Positions 5,277 to 5,858 of a stretch of DNA of 5,858 nucleotides are shown here, one piece after another. Within the stretch, counting starts at the first letter, position 1; every line of letters starts with the position of its first letter. The notes under the pieces were generated by a model. It saw only the letters and a list, made by a program, of their open reading frames with translations. It made no database searches and was not told the origin of the DNA. A program made the translations under genes and the position numbers. The stretch comes from AWTP1-13 sp041288195 (GTDB lineage: Bacteria; Pseudomonadota; Alphaproteobacteria; Rhizobiales; Hyphomicrobiaceae), in assembly GCA_041288195.1 (NCBI GenBank), contig JBGGME010000456.1, forward strand, positions 1 through 5,858, in the 5' to 3' direction.

Positions 5277-5858
5277 GTGACGAGCCGCTATCACGACATC
5301 TACGCCGCCTGGAAGAAGGACCCCGAGATCTTCTGGGGCGTCGCCGCGCGCGAGATCGATTGGTACAAGCCCTGGGACAAGGTGCTCGATCCCTATGCGG
5401 GCCAGTACGGCCGCTGGTTCGTGGGCGCCGAGTGCAACACCGCCTACAACTGTCTCGACCGGCACGTGGAGAGGGGTCGCGGGCAGCAGAAGGCCTTGAT
5501 CTACGACAGCCCCGTCACCAACACCACGCGCGCCTACACGTACGCCGAGCTGCGCGACGAGGTGGCAACGCTGGGCGGCGTGATGCAGGATCTGGGCGTC
5601 GCCAAGGGCGACCGCGTCATCCTCTACATGCCGATGGTGCCCGAGGCCGTGATCGCCATGCTCGCCTGCGCCCGCATCGGCGCGATCCACTCCGTCGTGT
5701 TCGGCGGCTTCGCCGCGCCCGAGCTTGCGACCCGCATCGAGGACTCCAAGCCCGTCGCCATCCTCTCGGCCTCCTGCGGCATCGAGCCCGGCCGGATCGT
5801 CCAGTACAAGCCGCTGCTCGACGCCGCCATCGACCTCTCTAAGCACAAGCCCCAATCC
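5277..5858 (+). CDS. prpE: Propionyl-CoA synthetase (propionate-CoA ligase), N-terminal part
   Basis: The gene runs off the right edge; 194 residues are visible of an expected ~630. PrpE is an adenylate-forming AMP-binding enzyme that activates propionate (and often acetate) with ATP and CoA, feeding the methylcitrate or methylmalonyl pathway. The visible part covers the N-terminal cap ('DP..FW...A..IDWYKPWDKVLD', residues 15-38), 'GRWFVG...NTAYNCLDRHVE' (45-65), 'ALIYDSPVT' (73-81), 'YTYAELRDEVA', 'KGDRVILYMPMVPEAVIAMLACARIGA' split by normal family spacing, 'HSVVFGGFA' (138-146) and 'SASCGIEPGR' (164-173). The last motif is characteristic of PrpE as opposed to AcsA. The ATP-binding P-loop and catalytic Lys lie beyond the window. 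The start is GTG at 5277: GGGGAG lies 8 nt upstream, and an in-frame TAG at 5256-5258 rules out anything further upstream. Substrate preference for propionate is by family and not proven. Confidence 0.88.
   Translation, partial: MTSRYHDIYAAWKKDPEIFWGVAAREIDWYKPWDKVLDPYAGQYGRWFVGAECNTAYNCLDRHVERGRGQQKALIYDSPVTNTTRAYTYAELRDEVATLGGVMQDLGVAKGDRVILYMPMVPEAVIAMLACARIGAIHSVVFGGFAAPELATRIEDSKPVAILSASCGIEPGRIVQYKPLLDAAIDLSKHKPQS

Noticed and set aside
1..5858. Defence system, phage, CRISPR or biosynthetic cluster
   Set aside because: No nuclease, helicase, toxin-antitoxin pair, regular spaced repeats, integrase or synthase is visible. The genes are ordinary metabolic and envelope genes in alternating directions.

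Overview
The window is GC-rich bacterial chromosome with strongly G/C-biased third codon positions. It most likely comes from an alphaproteobacterium of the Hyphomicrobiales/Rhodospirillales kind. The best evidence is a pair of exported DUF1236-family proteins, a family known mainly from Alphaproteobacteria, and a promoter that fits the alphaproteobacterial general-stress sigma factor EcfG. The metabolic genes (luciferase-like oxidoreductase, CaiB-type CoA-transferase, TauD-type dioxygenase, PrpE-type ligase) are typical of soil and water alphaproteobacteria.

Layout from left to right. (1) The 3' part of a luciferase-like flavin-dependent oxidoreductase gene (+) ends at 913. (2) It converges on a CaiB/BaiF CoA-transferase gene (-, 990-2186) that resembles formyl-CoA transferase. 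The gap between them is an inverted pair of 33-nt REP-like palindromes. Each carries a foot GTAG whose TAG is the stop codon of the adjoining gene. (3) A 293-nt divergent intergenic region follows. (4) Two exported DUF1236-type proteins lie in tandem (+, 2480-2899 and 3082-4119). The smaller is a paralogue of the C-terminal domain of the larger, which has two such domains after a long disordered Pro/Ala/Lys/Glu/Gln linker. A GGAAC-N16-CGTT motif precedes the second gene. (5) A 74-nt convergent gap holds overlapping hairpins. (6) A TauD/TfdA-family Fe(II)/2-oxoglutarate dioxygenase gene (-, 4194-5039) follows. (7) A divergent gap of 237 nt leads to the start of a propionyl-CoA synthetase (prpE-like) gene (+, GTG at 5277), which runs off the right edge.

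The window has no obvious multi-gene operon. Genes alternate in direction, and only the DUF1236 pair is codirectional. The metabolic genes would fit breakdown of organic acids or xenobiotics (CoA transfer, CoA ligation, flavin- and iron-dependent oxidation), but the sequence does not show that they share one pathway. I see no CRISPR array, transposase, phage gene, tRNA or rRNA, and no clear evidence of a new multi-gene system. The most informative items are the stop-codon-supplying REP pair, the EcfG-type promoter with the DUF1236 duplication, and the altered substrate pocket of the TauD homologue.
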